This document shows, piece by piece, positions 15,512 to 19,285 of a stretch of 19,285 nucleotides of DNA. Position 1 is the first letter of the stretch. Every line of letters begins with the position of its first letter. The DNA lies in NCBI GenBank assembly GCA_937892255.1, contig CALAUL010000061.1, forward strand, positions 1 to 19,285, read 5' to 3'. The position numbers and the translations under genes were made by a program. The DNA is from an uncultured Bacteroidales bacterium (lineage in GTDB: Bacteria > Bacteroidota > Bacteroidia > Bacteroidales > Marinilabiliaceae). The notes beneath the pieces are model-generated. The model saw nothing but the letters and a program-made list of their open reading frames with translations. It searched no databases and had not been told where the DNA came from.

Positions 15512-15531
15512 ACCTTAAGAGACCCTAAGGT
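15512..15531. other. Short inverted repeat upstream of dnaB
   Basis: ACCTTA (15512-15517) and TAAGGT (15526-15531) form a 6-bp stem with an 8-base loop. No T-tract follows on the + strand; on the minus strand AATTTTTGG follows. It could be a weak end signal or a protein site before dnaB. No clear TAnnTTTG promoter is seen for dnaB; TATATTTA at 15546-15553 is the closest match. Confidence 0.3.
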
Positions 15532-15577
15532 TGCTTAATAAACACTATATTTACCGACCAAAACAAACTTACACGTC

Positions 15578-17185
15578 ATGGCGAAACAACAAAACAACAA
15601 GATAACCAACTCGGCAGATACCGTCGCAAAACTGGCTGCTATGAGTGGCAAAATGCCCCCAGTGGCAACAGAATTTGAAGAGGCTGTATTAGGCGCTCTA
15701 ATGCTCGAACATGAAGCCATGAACGAAGTATCGGAGATACTCAAACCCGAACACTTCTACTCCGACAAACACCAGCGTATCTACGCCGCCATGACAAGGC
15801 TCAACATTCGCAACTCTGCCATCGACTTGCTCACTCTCACCGAGGAACTCAAACGCTCCGACGACCTCGACAAGATAGGCGGACGCTTCACCCTCATTCA
15901 GATGACCGAACGCATAGCATCTGCCGTCAACATCGAACATCACGCTCGTATCATCTTCCAAAAGTTCCTGCAACGAGAACTTATACACCTCGGCACAGAG
16001 ATGCAGACCAACGCCTATGACGACACCAAAGACGTACAGGAAATGCTCAACGAAGCAGAGAATGGCCTCTTCTCCCTCTCTCAAGGCAGCATGAAACGCG
16101 ACGTTCAACAGGTTAACACCGTCATCGGAGAAGCTATACATCAAATGGAACTGGCACGCGAGAGAAAAGACAACCTCAGCGGTATCCCCAGCGGATTTAC
16201 AGCCATAGACCGTGTCACTTCGGGCTGGCAAGACTCTTCTCTCGTCATCATAGCAGCTCGACCCGCCATGGGTAAAACGGCATTCGTCCTCTCCATGGCT
16301 CGCCGTATGACTGTAGAAAGCAACATTCCCGTAGCTATATTCTCCCTCGAAATGGCCAATGTCGAACTCGTCAAACGTATGCTCGCCGCCGAAACGGAGA
16401 TACCCATGAACAAAATCAAAAACGGAAGCCTCTCACAAGAAGAATGGGGACACTTTCACCGTAACATAACACGACTCTCCAATGCACCCATGTTTATCGA
16501 CGACACTCCGGGTCTCTCCGTCTTCGACTTGCGCTCAAAAGCTCGTATCCTCAAAAAGAAACACAACATAAAAGTCATCATCATCGACTACCTACAGCTC
16601 ATGACAGCCTCTGCCATGCGCCCCGGTAACAGACAAGAAGAGGTCTCTATGATATCACGCTCTCTCAAAGGCCTCGCCAAAGAACTCAACATTCCTATCA
16701 TAGCCCTCAGCCAGCTCAACCGTAACGTCGAGAACCGAGGCATAGGCAAAGATAGCAACGCCATAGACGGCAAACGACCTCAACTATCCGACCTGCGCGA
16801 ATCAGGTGCCATAGAACAAGACGCCGACATGGTTTGCTTCATTCACCGACCCGAATACTACAAAATAGAAGAAGACAAAGACGGAACAAGCCTCAAAGGC
16901 ATAGGCCTCTTCATCATCGCAAAGCACCGTAGCGGCGGCCTCGAAGATATCAAACTGCGATTCATTCCCGAACTCGTCCGCTTCGATGACTATGACGGAA
17001 CAAACATCTTCGCAAACAGACCGGAGTCTTCCATGACTTCTCAGACATTCGCCTCTCGTATGAACAACGCAGGGTTTAACCCCAACTCCACAACAAACAA
17101 CAATATTGACGACCCCTACGGAAATGCCACATTCGACGCCGACGTACCTCAGATAACAACACCTTCGGACGAAACCCCTTTCTAA
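15578..17185 (+). CDS. dnaB: Replicative DNA helicase DnaB
   Basis: This is a 535-residue hexameric 5'-3' helicase that unwinds DNA at the replication fork. The N-terminal domain (~25-130) starts VATEFEEAVLGALMLEHEAM. A linker helix region follows, then the RecA-like motor (~200-470). The motor has Walker A ARPAMGKT (residues 227-234, Lys233), VAIFSLEMANVELVKRM, the Walker B-type IKVIIIDYLQLM, LAKELNIPIIALSQLNR, and LSDLRESGAIEQDADMVCFI near the arginine-finger region. No intein interrupts it. The last ~60 residues are an Asn/Thr-rich, probably disordered tail. It is flanked by its own terminator and appears to be a single-gene unit. Confidence 0.97.
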   Translation: MAKQQNNKITNSADTVAKLAAMSGKMPPVATEFEEAVLGALMLEHEAMNEVSEILKPEHFYSDKHQRIYAAMTRLNIRNSAIDLLTLTEELKRSDDLDKIGGRFTLIQMTERIASAVNIEHHARIIFQKFLQRELIHLGTEMQTNAYDDTKDVQEMLNEAENGLFSLSQGSMKRDVQQVNTVIGEAIHQMELARERKDNLSGIPSGFTAIDRVTSGWQDSSLVIIAARPAMGKTAFVLSMARRMTVESNIPVAIFSLEMANVELVKRMLAAETEIPMNKIKNGSLSQEEWGHFHRNITRLSNAPMFIDDTPGLSVFDLRSKARILKKKHNIKVIIIDYLQLMTASAMRPGNRQEEVSMISRSLKGLAKELNIPIIALSQLNRNVENRGIGKDSNAIDGKRPQLSDLRESGAIEQDADMVCFIHRPEYYKIEEDKDGTSLKGIGLFIIAKHRSGGLEDIKLRFIPELVRFDDYDGTNIFANRPESSMTSQTFASRMNNAGFNPNSTTNNNIDDPYGNATFDADVPQITTPSDETPF

Positions 17186-17216
17186 TACAAAACAACAGAT
17201 ATATATTACCTCACAC

Positions 17217-17248
17217 AAAGTCATCAGCCCACGGTAGATGACTTTTTT
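17217..17248 (+). terminator. Intrinsic terminator after dnaB
   Basis: AAGTCATC (17218-17225) pairs with GATGACTT (17237-17244), with a further CC/GG pairing inside the loop. Six T residues follow (17243-17248). It lies 32 bases after the dnaB stop. Confidence 0.87.
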
Positions 17249-17335
17249 CATTCCCCACCATCAGTGTTTCACGTAAAAGAGTGCGAATAATACGTAAAAA
17301 CACCAACACTCCACTTATATTAAAGGATAAAAGAC

Positions 17336-17343
17336 TATGTTTG
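17336..17343 (+). promoter_or_regulatory. Promoter -7 box of gdhA
   Basis: TATGTTTG matches TAnnTTTG perfectly, about 55 bases before ATG17399. The -33 position has only a partial match (TTA near 17315). The leader is A-rich without a Shine-Dalgarno sequence. Confidence 0.5.
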
Positions 17344-17398
17344 CTACATCAAAATAAGCAAAACAAAAAAGTAATAACATAATAAAAAGATAAAAGAT

Positions 17399-18754
17399 AT
17401 GGCTAATATCGAGGCACAACTTAATGACTTCATGACGAAGATCATCGCAAAGAACCCGGGCGAACCTGAGTTCCACCAGGCAGTAAAAGAGGTAGCAGAG
17501 TCACTCATGCCTTTCATCGACGAGAATCCAAAGTACAAGACAGCTAAGATTCTTGAACGTATGGCAGAGCCTGAACGTGTCATCATCTTCCGTGTACCTT
17601 GGTTGGACGACAAGGGCGAAATACAAATCAACCGTGGCTTCCGTATCCAGATGAACTCAGTGATAGGACCATACAAAGGTGGTTTGCGCTTCCACCCAAC
17701 AGTAAACTTGGGCATCTTGAAGTTCTTGGCTTTCGAACAGACTCTTAAAAACAGCTTGACAACACTCCCTATGGGTGGTGGCAAAGGCGGTTCGGACTTC
17801 GACCCTAAAGGAAAGTCAGACAACGAAGTTATGCGCTTCTGCCAGAGCTTCATGACAGAGCTTGAACGCCATATCGGAGCAGACACTGACGTACCTGCAG
17901 GCGACATAGGTGTTGGCGGTCGTGAGATAGGTTACCTCTTCGGTCAATACAAGCGTCTCCGCAACGAATTCACAGGTGTTCTCACAGGCAAGGCTCTCGG
18001 CTGGGGTGGTTCACTCATACGTCCTGAGGCAACAGGCTACGGCGTAGTATACTTCGCAGCAGAGATGCTCGCTACTCAGGGCAAAGACTTCAAGGGTAAG
18101 ACCGTAGTTATCTCAGGCTCAGGAAACGTTGCACAATATGCAGTACAGAAGGCAACACAACTTGGTGCTAAGGTCGTAACAATGTCAGACTCTAACGGCT
18201 ATATCTATGACGCAGACGGCATCGACGCTGATAAGTTGGCTTATGTACAGGAACTTAAGAACGTTAAGCGCGGACGTATCAAAGAATACGCAGAGAAATA
18301 CCCTACTGCTCAGTACTTCGAAGGTGAGAAGCCATGGAAGAACACTAAGTGTGATATAGCTCTCCCTTGCGCTACACAGAACGAAATCAACGAGGACGAT
18401 GCTAAGGCTCTTATCGCTAACGGTTGCTACGCTATCGCTGAGGGTGCTAACATGCCATCAACTAACGAGGCTATAGCTGTTTACCAGGCTGCTCGTATAC
18501 TCTACGCTCCAGGTAAGGCTTCTAACGCTGGTGGTGTCGCTACTTCAGGTCTCGAGATGACTCAGAACTCTATGCGTCTCCCTTGGACTCGTGAAGAGGT
18601 TGATGCTAAGCTTCACCAAATCATGATTAATATACACGCTACTTGTGTTAAGTACGGTACTGAGGCTGATGGTCACATCAACTACGTTAAGGGTGCTAAC
18701 ATAGGTGGATTCATCAAGGTGGCTGACGCTATGATTCAGCAGGGTCTTGTATAA
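17399..18754 (+). CDS. gdhA: Glutamate dehydrogenase, hexameric, probably NADP-dependent
   Basis: This 451-residue protein has the length of hexameric bacterial GDH. The N-terminal substrate domain contains GFRIQMNSVIGPYKGGLRFH, then PMGGGKGGSDFDP with catalytic Lys129, then DTDVPAGDIGVGGREIGYLF with the catalytic Asp. The Rossmann domain begins near residue 205, with GKTVVISGSGNVAQYAVQKA. It interconverts 2-oxoglutarate + ammonium + NAD(P)H with glutamate, the main ammonia-assimilation route in gut Bacteroidota. The segment after the second Rossmann strand (VVTMSDSNGYIYD) has Ser rather than an acidic residue at the key place, which favours NADP(H), although this is not decisive. It is a single gene between its own promoter and terminator. 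Odd feature: synonymous codon choice changes sharply near 18290. Confidence 0.96.
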   Translation: MANIEAQLNDFMTKIIAKNPGEPEFHQAVKEVAESLMPFIDENPKYKTAKILERMAEPERVIIFRVPWLDDKGEIQINRGFRIQMNSVIGPYKGGLRFHPTVNLGILKFLAFEQTLKNSLTTLPMGGGKGGSDFDPKGKSDNEVMRFCQSFMTELERHIGADTDVPAGDIGVGGREIGYLFGQYKRLRNEFTGVLTGKALGWGGSLIRPEATGYGVVYFAAEMLATQGKDFKGKTVVISGSGNVAQYAVQKATQLGAKVVTMSDSNGYIYDADGIDADKLAYVQELKNVKRGRIKEYAEKYPTAQYFEGEKPWKNTKCDIALPCATQNEINEDDAKALIANGCYAIAEGANMPSTNEAIAVYQAARILYAPGKASNAGGVATSGLEMTQNSMRLPWTREEVDAKLHQIMINIHATCVKYGTEADGHINYVKGANIGGFIKVADAMIQQGLV

Positions 18755-18772
18755 TAATCTCTAATAATACTG

Positions 18773-18809
18773 AAAGGTGGATTGCTCCAGTGGGCAATTC
18801 ACCTTTTTT
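18773..18809 (+). terminator. Intrinsic terminator of gdhA
   Basis: AAAGGTG (18773-18779) pairs with CACCTTT (18800-18806). After one G-T wobble the stem continues with ATTGC/GCAAT, enclosing TCCAGTGG. A run of T residues ends at 18809. The descending arm contains CAGTGGGCAAT (18788-18798), which also opens units of the 44-bp array downstream. Confidence 0.93.
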
Positions 18810-18884
18810 GTTTTTGGGGGACAACCCTCCGAGTAAATACTCTTGTTGATACGACATACCCCAAAGTACCAATTAGCATTGGTG

Positions 18885-19244
18885 AATCATATCACAATGC
18901 AATAATCTTTTTCTATGGTCATCGTCTGCCATGCACAACATCGGTAATGGGTTTTTCTTTGTTTTTTGCCCACAATGGGCCAGATTGGCAATATCTTTTT
19001 CTATGTTTTTTGTCCGCAGTGGGCAATATCAGTAATATCTTTTTCTGGGATTTGTGTCCGCTGTGCGCAACATCAGTAATGTGTTTTTCTCGGGTTGGTG
19101 TCCGCTGTGGGCCAGATTGGCAATATCAATTGCATGGATTACCGCCAACTGTGCGCAACATCAGCAATGTGTTTTGCTTGGGCTTATGTCCGCAGTGGGC
19201 AATATCAGTAATATCTTTTTCTGGGATTTGTGTCCGCTGTGCGC
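18885..19244. repeat. 44-bp-period tandem repeat array, about 8 units
   Basis: Unit starts fall at 18885, 18929, 18973, 19017, 19061, 19105, 19149 and 19193, with a truncated ninth unit at 19237. Spacing is exact even where sequence has diverged. Recurring blocks are a GGGC or GCGC core, a short hairpin segment, TTTTTCT, and a closing TGTCCG. The units at 19017 and 19193 are identical over all 44 bases. Three unit flavours alternate: GCGCAACATC, GGGCAATATC and GGGCCAGATTGG. There are no unique spacers, so it is not CRISPR. No transposase or known element lies beside it. Function is unknown; see findings. Confidence 0.9.
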
Positions 19245-19263
19245 GGGGCACATACTTTTTTTT
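19238..19263 (+). terminator. Terminator-like hairpin at the end of the 44-bp array
   Basis: TGTGC (19238-19242) and GCACA (19248-19252) form a 5-bp GC-rich stem with a GCGGG loop. TAC and eight T residues follow (19256-19263). The hairpin is built from the start of the truncated last repeat unit. It would end a transcript read through the array on the + strand. The stem is short, so confidence is moderate. Nothing can be assigned to the last 22 bases of the window. Confidence 0.45.
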
Positions 19264-19285
19264 CACTACGTTCAAACGCAGGCGG

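Noticed and set aside
18885..19244. CRISPR array
   Set aside because: The whole 44-bp unit repeats and there are no unique spacers between constant repeats; no cas genes are present.

Overview
The window reads as chromosomal DNA of a Bacteroidota bacterium, most likely order Bacteroidales. The clues are repeated TAnnTTTG promoter -7 boxes, A-rich leaders without Shine-Dalgarno sequences, a large single-chain PurL, a GH94 cellobiose phosphorylase beside a GPH-type symporter and a NUDIX-type regulator, and a Bacteroidota-type short ECF sigma factor. The sequence alone does not support a genus. The + strand is markedly C-rich over G in its non-coding stretches, which suggests it is the lagging strand here (inference).

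Layout. Positions 1-716 (-) hold the N-terminal part of a class II fructose-bisphosphate aldolase, cut by the window edge. It is divergent from an ECF-type sigma factor (845-1417, +) whose promoter lies almost on top of its only sensible start codon. A 478-base gene-free stretch follows. A compact cellobiose operon comes next (1896-6767, +): a NUDIX-like winged-helix regulator, a symporter with an unusual ~90-residue insertion, and cellobiose phosphorylase. It ends in a strong terminator. A second terminator on the other strand ends purL (6988-10680, -), so the two units converge between back-to-back terminators.

A pyrimidine-rich, G-poor spacer separates purL from a divergent pair: an RluB-like pseudouridine synthase with a tandem-repeat N-terminal tail, and a HAD phosphatase joined to it by a one-base overlap. 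Next come a secreted protein with a TonB-C-like end, a two-gene unit of a DJ-1 family protein and a small lipoprotein, the replicative helicase dnaB, and NADP-type glutamate dehydrogenase gdhA. The window closes with an exact 44-bp-period tandem array (about 8 units) ending in a terminator-like hairpin and a T8 tract.

Most genes are housekeeping: glycolysis, purine synthesis, rRNA modification, replication and nitrogen assimilation. The cellobiose operon is the one clear metabolic module: import, phosphorolysis to glucose-1-phosphate plus glucose, and local control. No CRISPR, tRNA, rRNA, transposase or phage gene was seen. The least explained element is the 44-bp array at 18885-19263. Other points are a sharp change in synonymous codon choice inside gdhA, the symporter insertion and the near-leaderless sigma gene.
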